Shown here: piece by piece, positions 9,058 to 18,775 of the stretch
Numbering within the stretch: position 1 is the stretch's first letter
How the letters are laid out: every line of letters starts with the position of its first letter
NCBI GenBank assembly: GCA_944322745.1
Contig: CALUPV010000006.1
Location: forward strand, 67,906-130,499
Origin: Candidatus Gastranaerophilales bacterium
Lineage (GTDB): Bacteria > Cyanobacteriota > Vampirovibrionia > Gastranaerophilales > Gastranaerophilaceae
Length of the DNA: 62,594 bases
Direction of reading: 5' to 3'
Position numbers and translations under genes: made by a program
Notes under the pieces: generated by a model
Told to the model about the DNA's origin: nothing
Database searches by the model: none
What the model saw: only the letters and a program-made list of their open reading frames with translations

Positions 9058-11670
9058 TTATAATTTTTCAATAGATTTAACAGGTCCGACAATTGTGAAA
9101 ACATAGGGTTTTGAAAAATATTTATTTGCAGCTTTAATTACATCTTGAGCAGTTATTCCATTTATAAGATTGGGATACTCTTCTAAGAATGTATAATCTT
9201 TTCCGCTTATTTCTATAGAATTTACTATAGATGCTTTATCCATATTCGTTTCCAAAGATAAAACATAATTACCTATAAGCTTATCTTTAGCTTCTGTAAG
9301 TTCCTTTTCTGTTACAAACTCTTTCTTTAATTTATCTATTTCATAAAATAATCCTGTTTTTGCAGTTTGCACATTTTTCGGATTTGTTGCTATATAAAGA
9401 GCAAACACACCTTTGTTTACATTTGCAGAAAAACTTGAACCAACCTGATAAGCCAATCCTTGTTCATCCCTTAACTGAGTAAAAAGTCTTGAACTCATAC
9501 CTGAACCCAACATAGAATCTATAACTTGTAATGTAGCCCAATCCTTTTGATTGTCAACGCCATCAGTTAACCAGCCTAATAACAGCCATACCGCCTGTGA
9601 ATCTTTGTTTACTTTTACAATCTTATTTTTTAATAATGGTTTAAACTTATTTTTGTATTCTGAAAAGGATATTTTAGAATTGTTGCTATTTTTTAATATT
9701 TTTGAGAAATAATTAATAAATTCCTGACTGTCAACATTACCATTTATTGTTACTACCACATTTTCAGCAGGAAAGAGATTATTATAAAAACTAACAATAT
9801 CTTCCTCTTGAATTAATGGCAAAGTTTTCTGCAATATTTTACCTGTATTACCATATGGAGTACCTTCCCATAAAGCTGTTCTAAATTCATCAAAAGCCAA
9901 TGAATCAGGGGTATTATTTTTGTTCTTAATAGAATGCATTTTATCCGCTTTTACACGTTCTATATCATAAGAGTCTAAAGAAGCTTTGGTTGCAATTTCC
10001 TCAAATATATCTAAAGCTAAATCTTTTTCATTTTTCGTAAATTTTGCAGCAATTCCAAAAGAATCACCACGAGCAGAAGGAGCAATCCTTATACCATTTT
10101 CTTCAAGCAGCAATGATAATTCTTGATTTTTATACTTTTTTGTACCTTTAAGCATTGTTTCTGCCGTTATTGTTGCAATACCCGGAATTTTTTCAAGGTT
10201 ATTACCACCTTTTGATGACATTTCCATGGCAATAATATCATTTGCAGTATTTTGTGTAATAATTAATATTGCGCCATTTTCAAGTTCATATTTTGTTGTA
10301 TCTTTATCTTTACTTAATATCTTTGCACTATAGTTCTTTGGCAACTGTTTTTGAACATCTGGTTTCCCTTCTTTGGTAGGAAGAATTACGGATATTACAG
10401 CAGAATCAATATCTAAATAATTTTTGGCAACTCTTTTTAAGTCATCAGCAGTAACTTTATTTATATTATCCAAATAATTTTTATAGTATGAAGTATCATT
10501 AGTTAATGTAACAGTATAACCAATAGCAGAAGCAATATTAGAAACAGATTCTCTCGAATAAAAAGTATCACGTTCAATAATATTTTTTGCTTTTTGTATC
10601 TCTTCATTTGTTATTTCATTTTTCTGGAGTTTTTCAATTTCTGCAAAAATAGCATCCTTCAAGCGTTCAATATCTTCTGTTATATAATTTGCAGATATAT
10701 AAAAAATTGAGTCGTCTCTCATTGAAGAATGAGAAGCTGAAATCGAATGAACCAATTGTTTTTGTTCTTTTATATTTTTGTACAAGCGAGAGGATTTACC
10801 TTCACCTAATATTGTTGCAAGTACATCCAATGCATAGGAGTCTTTGTTTGTCATTGGATAACAACCTTTAAAACCAATTAAAACGTAGCCTGTCTCAACA
10901 TTCAGATCCTTTTTGGTTTCAATTTGCGAAGATGGTCTTTTATCAAGCTTATATTTCTGGTCAGATTTCTTTTCTGTAATTTCAGCCGGTCTATTAAACT
11001 TTGTTTTTATTAGATCTAAGGCTTTTTGAGTATCAATATCTCCAATAACAACTGTTGTCATATTTTGTGGAGTATACCATGTATTATAAAAATCAAGAAT
11101 TTGCTCTCTGCTTATAGTTTCTATAACTTCCTTTGTTCCAATTACATCACGTTTATATGGATGAATTTTATAAAAAGCATTAATCATATTTCTATATAAA
11201 ACAGTAGTCGGTCTGTCATTATTTTTTGAGATTTCTTCAATGACAACCTTTCTTTCTTTCTCAAGCTCTTTTCTTGGAATTAAAGGATTCAGAAGCATAT
11301 CAGAATGTAAATCTAAAGCAAGTTCAAAATATTGTGACGGTATAAGAATATAATAGTGAGTAAAATCCTTACTTGTGGCAGCATTTGTAATAGCTCCCTT
11401 TGATTCTAAAATTTGATCAAATTCTTTAGCGGGATGTTTGGATGTTCCTTTAAAAAATAAATGCTCCAAAAAATGAGCTACTCCATTATTTTCATCGGTT
11501 TCATTAATAGAACCTGTTTTTATCCAAGTATCTATTATTACAATTGGATTATCGTGCACTTCTTGTATAACAACATTATGTCCGTTATCAAGTTTAAAAC
11601 TAGAATAATCAGCAGCATTACACACTAAACCAATAAAAACAAAAGCAATAACAAGTATGAATTTTTTCAT
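9058..11670 (-). CDS. Exported double-domain M16 zinc peptidase
   Basis: An 870-aa protein with a clear signal peptide (MKKFILVIAFVFIGLVCNA, cleavage before ADYSS), so it acts in the periplasm. The first M16 unit carries the inverted zinc motif HFLEH (His66, Glu69, His70) with a downstream Glu in the ERKVVIEE region. Two M16 halves follow (about 25-430 and 450-860), and the second lacks HxxEH, as expected for the non-catalytic partner domain. Two halves in one chain is the pitrilysin/PqqL-like arrangement; many bacteria instead encode them as separate genes. It likely degrades peptides. GAGGTTAA precedes the ATG. The PilZ gene starts 35 bp downstream on the same strand. Confidence 0.9.
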   Translation of the reverse strand: MKKFILVIAFVFIGLVCNAADYSSFKLDNGHNVVIQEVHDNPIVIIDTWIKTGSINETDENNGVAHFLEHLFFKGTSKHPAKEFDQILESKGAITNAATSKDFTHYYILIPSQYFELALDLHSDMLLNPLIPRKELEKERKVVIEEISKNNDRPTTVLYRNMINAFYKIHPYKRDVIGTKEVIETISREQILDFYNTWYTPQNMTTVVIGDIDTQKALDLIKTKFNRPAEITEKKSDQKYKLDKRPSSQIETKKDLNVETGYVLIGFKGCYPMTNKDSYALDVLATILGEGKSSRLYKNIKEQKQLVHSISASHSSMRDDSIFYISANYITEDIERLKDAIFAEIEKLQKNEITNEEIQKAKNIIERDTFYSRESVSNIASAIGYTVTLTNDTSYYKNYLDNINKVTADDLKRVAKNYLDIDSAVISVILPTKEGKPDVQKQLPKNYSAKILSKDKDTTKYELENGAILIITQNTANDIIAMEMSSKGGNNLEKIPGIATITAETMLKGTKKYKNQELSLLLEENGIRIAPSARGDSFGIAAKFTKNEKDLALDIFEEIATKASLDSYDIERVKADKMHSIKNKNNTPDSLAFDEFRTALWEGTPYGNTGKILQKTLPLIQEEDIVSFYNNLFPAENVVVTINGNVDSQEFINYFSKILKNSNNSKISFSEYKNKFKPLLKNKIVKVNKDSQAVWLLLGWLTDGVDNQKDWATLQVIDSMLGSGMSSRLFTQLRDEQGLAYQVGSSFSANVNKGVFALYIATNPKNVQTAKTGLFYEIDKLKKEFVTEKELTEAKDKLIGNYVLSLETNMDKASIVNSIEISGKDYTFLEEYPNLINGITAQDVIKAANKYFSKPYVFTIVGPVKSIEKL

Positions 11671-11750
11671 TATTTAACCTCTAATTTCAATCCCCAATAT
11701 TGATATTATACACTAAAACGAAACCTGTCTTACAACAATTAAACTAACCA

Positions 11751-11767
11751 TTAAGAACACTTCTTAA
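11751..11767. promoter_or_regulatory. Short inverted repeat upstream of the ADP-ribosyltransferase gene
   Basis: TTAAGAA-CAC-TTCTTAA, a perfect 7-bp palindrome in the 172-bp region between divergent genes, 76 bp before the ATG at 11843. It could be a protein-binding site. It has no T run and so is not a terminator. Chance is possible in such AT-rich sequence. Confidence 0.3.
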
Positions 11768-11842
11768 CAAACTATCCGCAAAAGTAAATTTTTCACCGGC
11801 ATATGTACTTTATATATTTATAGAGAAAGATAATAACATAAT

Positions 11843-14521
11843 ATGTCAAAAATAGAGACAAACAGAAGTCCATATTTATTATATACAAGTCAGCTTTCCG
11901 GAATAAATAATGTCAAAAATCAAAATATAAAAGCAACTATTCCGGGACAAATTGCCCATGATGAATTCACGTCCAATAATAAATCAGATTTAAGAAAAGA
12001 ATTTGAAGAGACTAAAAAACAACAAGGAATAATCGGAAAAGCTTGGGATAGTATTAAAAATCTATTTGGTGCGAAATCCGGTTCTAAACATATTGAGAAA
12101 GTTATAAAACAAGCTGAGCGTGGAGAAATTTCAACAGAAGAAGCACAAGAAGCTTTAAATAAATATAAAGAAGGACAAAAAACCTGCGTTGATGTTGTAG
12201 CAGATTTAGCATCGGGTATATTAGCAGTCGGAGCCTTCGCATTAGCGGTGCCAACAGGCGGTGCATCTTTAGCTGTAGGTTTAGGCTTAGCAACTGCAGT
12301 TGGAGCAGGAGTCAAAGTAGGAATCAAAGCAGGTGATGCAATAACCACAGGCAAAGAATATAAAGGAAAAGACTTACTTTATGATACATTAACAGGTGGA
12401 ATTAATGGCGTATTAGCCCCAATTACAAATGGTCTTGGAAATACGGTAACAAAAACCATCGGGAAAAAACTCGGGTTAAAGATAATTCAAGAAGGTGCGG
12501 AAGAAGCAGCTGAACAAGCAATTAAACTTGGCATTAAACAAACAGCTAAAAATATTGTTCTAAATCAAACAATAGATGTTGCAGGAGGAACAATCGGAAA
12601 AAGAGCTTTTGCACTTGGTGCAGGAATGGCGATTGACGGTGCATTAGGCGGAGCTTCTGACAACATGCTAAGAGCAGGATTAAATGGTGAAAATGTTATT
12701 GAAGCAGGTATTCAAGGTGCTATAGGAGGAGCAATTATGGCTCCTGTAATTGGCGGCGGATTTAGAATTGCAGGTAAAGCAGGTAAAGCACTAAACAATA
12801 AAATAACTACAAAAATAGTTCTTCCTGATGGAATAAATACAAAATTCAAACAAGGACAAACCGGCGACTGCGCACTTTTATCTACTATTGATGGCATGAT
12901 GAATAATCCCAACACAGCTAAAATATTCAAAAAATCTATAACGAAAACCATAAATGGAGACTACAATGTAAGAATTGGCGACAATATTGTAAGAGTTGCT
13001 AAATCTTTATTATCTGATGAAATGTTGTCAGATAAAACTGGTATAAGAATTTTTGAACAAGCGTACAAACAATTAACTGGTGATATTGATGGCGGTTTTG
13101 CTGAAGTTGTTGCAAAGCAATTCGGGCTAAATCCTGTACATATAGCAAATGAATCAATTACTGATGAACTTCTTGATACTTTAGCAACAAACAGAAGTAA
13201 TACCGTTCTTTCATTAGGAACATTAGTTGATACAGACGGAGCAATTAGTCCAATCGGTACGCAAAGACACTATTTTACAATAAAAGATATTGATTCAGCT
13301 AAAAAAACAGTTAAATTAACCAGCCCTATTGATACATCGAAAACAATAGAATTATCTTATGATGATATAAAAGCACTTGGAATTTCTATAGATGGCGGTA
13401 CGACAAATAAGTTAAACCTTCCAAGTATTGAAAGAACTATTGAAGATAGTAAATTCTACGCAAGTAATGTAACTTCTTGTGAAAATACTATTTTAGACTC
13501 AGAACAAGATGTTATTAGTCTTTTAGGTTTAAATAGAAAAGAAAGAAAAATATTCAATCGTATTATTAATTCAAGAGGAAACTATACACTTGATAGCGGA
13601 AATTGCAAATATAACATAACTAAAACAGCCAGTGGTCAATACGAAGTAGAAAGAATAAAAAATATTGTTATAGAATCAATATTTGATAGAACTAAAATGG
13701 AAAAATTATCTGCAGATGAAATATTTCAAAGTATTCAATATACAGATATTGCTGATATTATTAAATACATAAAAAACTTTTCATTAAATAACAATCTGGC
13801 AAATACAGTTATACCTGAATATACCGCAGGAAAAATAGATCAAGCGCAACTAAGATTAATATGTTACGCTGTTGTAAGCTCACAACTTCTTGATGAAAGT
13901 TCAGAAAAAGCATTGATAAGGAGTTTACAAGACTATAAAAAGGCTTCAAAGTATAAACAAATTAATGGAAGACTAAGAGATAAAGAATTCCCAATACCCA
14001 AAGAAGATATTTCTCGCGTAAAAAAAGATATTGCAGAATTAACAGATTTTATAAGGAGCTGTCCATCTACTGTTGATAATACCTCATTATATCGTACTGA
14101 CCATTATAGCGTATTTAGTAAAACGATGTTAGAGAATGGAATATACAAAGGCAAAAACTTATCTGATATTTTGGAAGAACTTGCAATCAAAAGTAAAAAT
14201 GGAGAACCTATAGATATAGCTGGTCTTAACCATATACTTAAAGATAAAGAATTCATCTTCCCAGGCTTTTTATCTACGAGTCTTACAGATACAGCTTCTG
14301 ATACTTGCGGACGTGAAAGTCGTCAAATTGTATGGAACTTTAGAACAAAAGGTTACATTCCCGGAATTTTTATAGATGCATTCGGCAGAGAAAATTGGAG
14401 TTGTAAAGAAATTGAGTTCTTAATTCAAAGAGGTGCAAAAGTAAAAATTAATGGAATTAACCTTGAAAATGGAAGATGGAATATTTCTGCAGAAATAATA
14501 AGTACTCTTAATGAAGTATAA
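11843..14521 (+). CDS. Multidomain toxin-like protein: calpain-like protease plus ADP-ribosyltransferase
   Basis: An 892-aa protein. Residues 1-50 are a disordered-looking N-terminus with LSG (18-20) and EFTS (41-44). Residues 117-160 and 245-312 are Ala/Gly-rich hydrophobic segments of the kind seen in proteins that cross or insert into membranes. Residues 335-510 look calpain-like: QGQTGDC with nucleophile Cys343, and His476 in QRHYF. The usual NPW after the His reads SPI, so the triad Asn is missing. The C-terminal 740-875 matches arginine-type ADP-ribosyltransferase exoenzymes: Arg751 (LYRT), FLSTS (STS 811-813) and E-I-E (Glu856, Glu858). This R-S-ExE set binds NAD and transfers ADP-ribose. 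The protease could release or process the transferase (inference). No classical signal peptide. The convergent neighbour encodes the reverse activity. Confidence 0.78.
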   Translation: MSKIETNRSPYLLYTSQLSGINNVKNQNIKATIPGQIAHDEFTSNNKSDLRKEFEETKKQQGIIGKAWDSIKNLFGAKSGSKHIEKVIKQAERGEISTEEAQEALNKYKEGQKTCVDVVADLASGILAVGAFALAVPTGGASLAVGLGLATAVGAGVKVGIKAGDAITTGKEYKGKDLLYDTLTGGINGVLAPITNGLGNTVTKTIGKKLGLKIIQEGAEEAAEQAIKLGIKQTAKNIVLNQTIDVAGGTIGKRAFALGAGMAIDGALGGASDNMLRAGLNGENVIEAGIQGAIGGAIMAPVIGGGFRIAGKAGKALNNKITTKIVLPDGINTKFKQGQTGDCALLSTIDGMMNNPNTAKIFKKSITKTINGDYNVRIGDNIVRVAKSLLSDEMLSDKTGIRIFEQAYKQLTGDIDGGFAEVVAKQFGLNPVHIANESITDELLDTLATNRSNTVLSLGTLVDTDGAISPIGTQRHYFTIKDIDSAKKTVKLTSPIDTSKTIELSYDDIKALGISIDGGTTNKLNLPSIERTIEDSKFYASNVTSCENTILDSEQDVISLLGLNRKERKIFNRIINSRGNYTLDSGNCKYNITKTASGQYEVERIKNIVIESIFDRTKMEKLSADEIFQSIQYTDIADIIKYIKNFSLNNNLANTVIPEYTAGKIDQAQLRLICYAVVSSQLLDESSEKALIRSLQDYKKASKYKQINGRLRDKEFPIPKEDISRVKKDIAELTDFIRSCPSTVDNTSLYRTDHYSVFSKTMLENGIYKGKNLSDILEELAIKSKNGEPIDIAGLNHILKDKEFIFPGFLSTSLTDTASDTCGRESRQIVWNFRTKGYIPGIFIDAFGRENWSCKEIEFLIQRGAKVKINGINLENGRWNISAEIISTLNEV

Positions 14522-14526
14522 ACAGT

Positions 14527-15801
14527 CTATTCAACCGGAATTAAAATATCATTTTCTGTTCTTTCTTCTAGTGAAGAAAATTCATCATCTGTGCAGGAAT
14601 TATCAGTCTCTTCTTCCAATATTTCTAATCCCAAAGACATAATTGCAAGTAAATCAGAATGTTCAACTTTTTCTACCCAATTAGAAGGTATAGCATTTAC
14701 ACCAATACTCGCTCCAATTATATTACCAGCTATTGCGCCTGTAGAATCACTATCTCCGCTATGATTTACTGCTGCAGTTAAAGCTTTTTTAAAATCATTA
14801 GGATACTTGAGAACTGAATATAATGCTATTCCAAGTGCTTCATCTCCCCTTCCACCATATCCTATACTTTCAATAGCAGCGACATCATCCATATTAGATT
14901 TAGAATATTCAATCGCCTTTTCTATACAATCAAGGGTAGATTCGTATCCTTCATAGCTCTTAAGTATTTTTATTGAATTATTTATTGCATCTTCTAAAGG
15001 TACTTCATTAACCAAATCAGCAATTAACGAGGATAAGAAACCGGCAGGAAGATATGCATTAGGATGACCGTGAGTTAAAGCGGAAGTTTTAGCACCAACT
15101 TCAAAAGCCAATTTAGGATTTTTATTGTACATTAAACCAATTGGTGATGTTTTCATCACCCCACCATTTCCCATTGAATCGTTAATAGGATGTTCCATAC
15201 TGCCGGGTATTCCCATTTTTAATGATTTCATGCAGGTATTACCAGGTCCACGTTTTACATATAAAGCAGGATTCTTCATTAATAAAGTTTTTTCTTGAAT
15301 TTCTTTTCTTGACTTAGTTTGAGTATCATACCAGTTTTTATAAGATGAATATAAAAGATTATAATCAGGTTCTACATCAGTTCTTCCTTTATGTCTATAT
15401 GAATTCAATAAACCCTCACAAGTAAAAAGAGTCATTTGTGTATCATCAGTAACTCTATATATACCTTGCGTCTTGGGAATATATCTAAGCCCTGTAGCAC
15501 CATATCTATTTTTTATTCTATCAATTGAAAACCATTCAATCTTTGCACCAAAAGCATCTCCAATTGCTCCACCAAGCAAACAACCTTTAAATCTGTCTTG
15601 TTTTAAAATAGTTGTATTATAAAGAGCTTTAGAAGAAGCAAAAGATAATCTGCATTGCTGCATGTTATAATATCCATTTGATGTCATCAATGCACCCTTT
15701 TTTTCAGGTTTTTCATGCAACTTTGAGCAAATAGTTGATTTATTAATTTGTGACTTATTACCACCTATATCATATTTCTGAATAAAACCATTTATTTTCA
15801 T
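14527..15801 (-). CDS. ADP-ribosylglycohydrolase (DraG/ARH family)
   Basis: A 424-aa protein. The first about 65 residues are a family-foreign extension ending with RLSFASSK (the recurrent motif, 51-58). The catalytic domain then starts at FKGCLLGGAIGDAFGAKIE (71-89). Metal-binding signatures are intact: TDDTQM (118-123) and GDSDSTGAIAGN (349-360). Family members remove ADP-ribose from arginine or other side chains using two magnesium ions. It sits end-to-end with the ADP-ribosyltransferase gene (5 bp between stops) and is its natural antagonist: immunity, antidote or signal eraser. DraG-type nitrogenase regulation is less likely, as no nif gene is near. An alternative is general ADP-ribose metabolism. 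Confidence 0.9.
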   Translation of the reverse strand: MKINGFIQKYDIGGNKSQINKSTICSKLHEKPEKKGALMTSNGYYNMQQCRLSFASSKALYNTTILKQDRFKGCLLGGAIGDAFGAKIEWFSIDRIKNRYGATGLRYIPKTQGIYRVTDDTQMTLFTCEGLLNSYRHKGRTDVEPDYNLLYSSYKNWYDTQTKSRKEIQEKTLLMKNPALYVKRGPGNTCMKSLKMGIPGSMEHPINDSMGNGGVMKTSPIGLMYNKNPKLAFEVGAKTSALTHGHPNAYLPAGFLSSLIADLVNEVPLEDAINNSIKILKSYEGYESTLDCIEKAIEYSKSNMDDVAAIESIGYGGRGDEALGIALYSVLKYPNDFKKALTAAVNHSGDSDSTGAIAGNIIGASIGVNAIPSNWVEKVEHSDLLAIMSLGLEILEEETDNSCTDDEFSSLEERTENDILIPVE

Positions 15802-15888
15802 AATTGACCAATAGCACTATCATTTCCATAGATTTTAAATCCCGTGAAAAAGTAAAATGCTATTTATATATATAATTATTAATTTTTA

Positions 15889-16938
15889 TTAACTTTTAGC
15901 TGAAATATTTCTCATCGCTTCGGCTATTTGAACTGATAAATCAACCTGTTTAATTTTATCAATAGAATCTGACTTTTTCGGTACACTATTTGTTACTATA
16001 ATTTCTTTAACAGGAGCATCATTTAATCTTTTCATGGCTTCACCGTTAAATAAGCCGTGAGCAGCACATACATAGATATCTTTAGCTCCTTTTTTCTTTA
16101 ACAGTTTTGATGCTTCTGAAATTGTTCCAGCTGTATCAATCATATCATCAAATATTATACAATTTTTACCTGTAACATCACCTATTAAATCCTCAGCCGT
16201 TGCTTCATTATGTGCCTGACGATGTTTATATACAATTGCTTTATCACATCCTAAAGATTTTGCTAATTTATCAGCTCTTTTAGTACCGCCCAAATCAGGA
16301 CTTACAACAACCAAATCTTCAATTCCTTTTGACTTTATATAGCTTTCCATTAATTGCATAGACTCTATATGTGTTACTTTCATTGAATTTGGAGCGAATC
16401 CTTCTATCGCTGGGGTGTGTAAATCTGCTGTAATTATTTGATCCACACCTGATGTTTTTAACAAATCCATATTTAAACGGGCTGCAATAGGTTCTCCTTT
16501 TTCTGTTCTTTTCTCTTGACGTGCATAATCAAAACTTGGAAGAACAGCGATTACTCTACCAGCACCTGCCCTTTTTGCAGCATCAGCTTTTAAATATGTT
16601 TCGATTAAATTATCATTTACATTATTTCCGCCAGCAGGCATAATATAAACATCTTTCCCACTTACATTGCCTGTTATATTAACGTATGTTTCCCCATTCT
16701 TGAACTTTTTTACAACAGTCTCAACAGGTGCAATTCCAGTATTTCGTTCAATATTAAGTTCTAAATCCGTTGGATTTGATGATGGGATAATACTTGCCTT
16801 ATCTGACAAAGTTGATGCACCCTTAAAGCAAAAAATATCCGCACCTTGAGATTTTGGTGCGGACATTGAAACTTTGCTTATGAATGCATTACTCTTCGGA
16901 TAATGATAAAATTGTCGTCCCAAAGCCGTAATTTTCAT
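15889..16938 (-). CDS. prs: Ribose-phosphate pyrophosphokinase with N-terminal extension
   Basis: A 349-aa protein whose residues about 58-349 align with PRPP synthetase. Visible are YARQEKR (flexible loop with catalytic basic residues), TADLH, and the PRPP-binding motif CIIFDDMIDTAGT. It would convert ribose 5-phosphate and ATP to PRPP and AMP. Typical bacterial Prs is about 310-320 aa and begins directly with its first beta strand. Here about 57 extra residues precede it, including IFCFKGAS (35-42), the recurrent tag. The loop is also divergent (usually YARQDRK). AAGGGTG lies 8-9 nt before the ATG. The gene follows the ADP-ribosylglycohydrolase promoter side on the same strand (87 bp gap). 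It may be an accessory rather than the housekeeping Prs; a second copy elsewhere would decide. Confidence 0.85.
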   Translation of the reverse strand: MKITALGRQFYHYPKSNAFISKVSMSAPKSQGADIFCFKGASTLSDKASIIPSSNPTDLELNIERNTGIAPVETVVKKFKNGETYVNITGNVSGKDVYIMPAGGNNVNDNLIETYLKADAAKRAGAGRVIAVLPSFDYARQEKRTEKGEPIAARLNMDLLKTSGVDQIITADLHTPAIEGFAPNSMKVTHIESMQLMESYIKSKGIEDLVVVSPDLGGTKRADKLAKSLGCDKAIVYKHRQAHNEATAEDLIGDVTGKNCIIFDDMIDTAGTISEASKLLKKKGAKDIYVCAAHGLFNGEAMKRLNDAPVKEIIVTNSVPKKSDSIDKIKQVDLSVQIAEAMRNISAKS

Positions 16939-17127
16939 AAAACACCCTTTTCTTTTGTTATTAATACATGCCAGTGAATAAATATAATATTATTTTATAA
17001 TATATTAATCTTTTGCACAATATATCAATAAGATATCAGATGTTCAAAATCCAACAAATAAAAGAATTTAAGAGTAATAACCATATAAATGGCAAAACAT
17101 TTTATGTTTACATTTTGAATAAATGTT

Positions 17128-17541
17128 ATGAATAATGTTTCTTTCAAAGCAAATCTGATTGTAAATAAAAATTTATATACAAAAATGCCGGAAGGTACTC
17201 CAACTAACTACACTGATAATTTAGTAAAGGAGTACAAAAAATTTCTTGACCACAGAGTTATAAAAGAAGTTACGGAAGGGGATACAATCGAAATATATAA
17301 AGCCCCCTATAACAAAGGCTTTGCCCTTGGAATGAGATATACAAGTGATAAACTTAAAGAACCGATTGAAAGCGGTATTTATACTAATAAAAAAATTCCG
17401 GATGTAAAAGCCGGTAGTCTAATATTTCAGACAATGCAATTTTTAATCGCTAAATCAGATATAGAATTAAAATTCTTTGAACCACACTTTAAAACCTTTG
17501 AAAGAGCTTTAAGAAAACTATATAACAAATATTCAGAATAA
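17128..17541 (+). CDS. Small tagged protein, unknown function
   Basis: A 137-aa soluble protein that begins almost directly with the recurrent motif (MNNVSFKANL). The rest is charged and mixed alpha/beta, with no signal peptide, membrane segment or cysteine. I do not recognise a family. There is no strong Shine-Dalgarno, but the ATG is fixed by the motif position. It is divergent from the tagged prs-like gene. ATGTTTACATTTT lies at 17104-17116, just before the start, and is shared with the region upstream of the HNH-like gene. Placement in the tagged-protein cluster suggests a related pathway. Confidence 0.6.
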   Translation: MNNVSFKANLIVNKNLYTKMPEGTPTNYTDNLVKEYKKFLDHRVIKEVTEGDTIEIYKAPYNKGFALGMRYTSDKLKEPIESGIYTNKKIPDVKAGSLIFQTMQFLIAKSDIELKFFEPHFKTFERALRKLYNKYSE

Positions 17542-17656
17542 AATTAAATTATAATAAAGAAGAAAAATCATATAAAAACCTTATCAATACCATTGTTAAA
17601 AACATCTGATAATAGGGTATTAATAAAATTATTAACTATTTTAGGAGTTTTTATAT

Positions 17657-18742
17657 ATGTTTTTAAACTATTTTCTAATAATTATAGGTTCAATTCCTGT
17701 TTTTCTTATTCTGCCTTTAATTATGGCTAAAATTTTTTTCCCTAAAAAAATTAAAAATATAATATTTTTGCCGATTTTAGCTTTATTAATTCTTTATTAT
17801 TTAATAATAATCTGTTTTAGAACCTATTTTTACTTTCCTCCGATAACAATTCAAAATATTTTAGAATGCATTGCATCTTCATACTGTAATGAACTTTCTA
17901 TCATATTAAGTATTGAAATATTAATTTTTGCAATTATTACAATCATAAAAATTATTCTTTCGATTAAATCACAAGAGAAAAAGGATATTAAAAAGTTTTC
18001 GGTTATTTTAGTTATTCTTGCAACAATTTTTTATTTAGGATTGCCTTGTGTAATCTTCAATTATATTTTTCACTATCACTACAAAATGGAAGATATAGGT
18101 TTTTTAAAAAAATTACACAAAATATCATATAAAATAGCAGTTATACCTTATGTAAAAGGAGTTAGTGCAGATGCAATAGCCTTAGACAGCGAATGGGAAT
18201 TATATGATAAATATAAAAACAATAAAAAAATTCCTGATTATAGCAGTCCTGAGGCAAAAAAACTCATAGATGATTATCTTAAATACACATTAATTTCTGC
18301 AAAAATATCTAAAAAAAACAATTATTTAAGAATTGCCCTTTTCTATTATGAAATCGCTGAATATGATAAAGCAATTGAATGCATAAATAAAATCGACTCT
18401 CCACATAAAATCCGACTTTTGACAGCTGTATATACGGCAAAAGGTGATTATGATAAAGCACTTGATTATGCTATGCAAGTAAATAAATCACGTTATAGAC
18501 TTCTCGTTAAAATATATACAGGTCAAAAACAGTATGACAAAGCACTCAAAGAACTGGAACAGGAAAGAAAAAATTCATATTTTTATAATATAGCAAAGGC
18601 CTATATATACTATAGTATGGGCGAAAAAGATTTGGCTCTTCAATATAAAGATAAAGAAGAAAAGTATAAAGATTACTCTCTTGAAGAATTTATAACCTAC
18701 TTGGAAAAAACCTTTTTCAGAAAACCAGAAAAAGCAAACTAA
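17657..18742 (+). CDS. Membrane protein with cytosolic or periplasmic TPR-like tail
   Basis: A 361-aa protein with AGGAG 9 nt before the ATG. The first about 155 residues form about four transmembrane segments (about 3-25, 35-57, 78-102, 115-140). The remainder is hydrophilic with repeated units of the form YDKAxExxxxI (about 215-320: EYDKAIECINKI, DYDKALDYAMQV, QYDKALKELEQE), which is TPR-like. It may scaffold partners at the membrane. No tag motif is present. Function unknown; the low-complexity C-terminus ends with EKTFFRKPEK. Confidence 0.65.
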   Translation: MFLNYFLIIIGSIPVFLILPLIMAKIFFPKKIKNIIFLPILALLILYYLIIICFRTYFYFPPITIQNILECIASSYCNELSIILSIEILIFAIITIIKIILSIKSQEKKDIKKFSVILVILATIFYLGLPCVIFNYIFHYHYKMEDIGFLKKLHKISYKIAVIPYVKGVSADAIALDSEWELYDKYKNNKKIPDYSSPEAKKLIDDYLKYTLISAKISKKNNYLRIALFYYEIAEYDKAIECINKIDSPHKIRLLTAVYTAKGDYDKALDYAMQVNKSRYRLLVKIYTGQKQYDKALKELEQERKNSYFYNIAKAYIYYSMGEKDLALQYKDKEEKYKDYSLEEFITYLEKTFFRKPEKAN

Positions 18743-18775
18743 TATAATAATATTTAATTGTTTTAAAATAGAAAT

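Noticed and set aside
11920-12354. Minus-strand 144-codon frame within the ART gene
   Set aside because: A shadow caused by the Ala/Gly-rich coding sequence on the plus strand.
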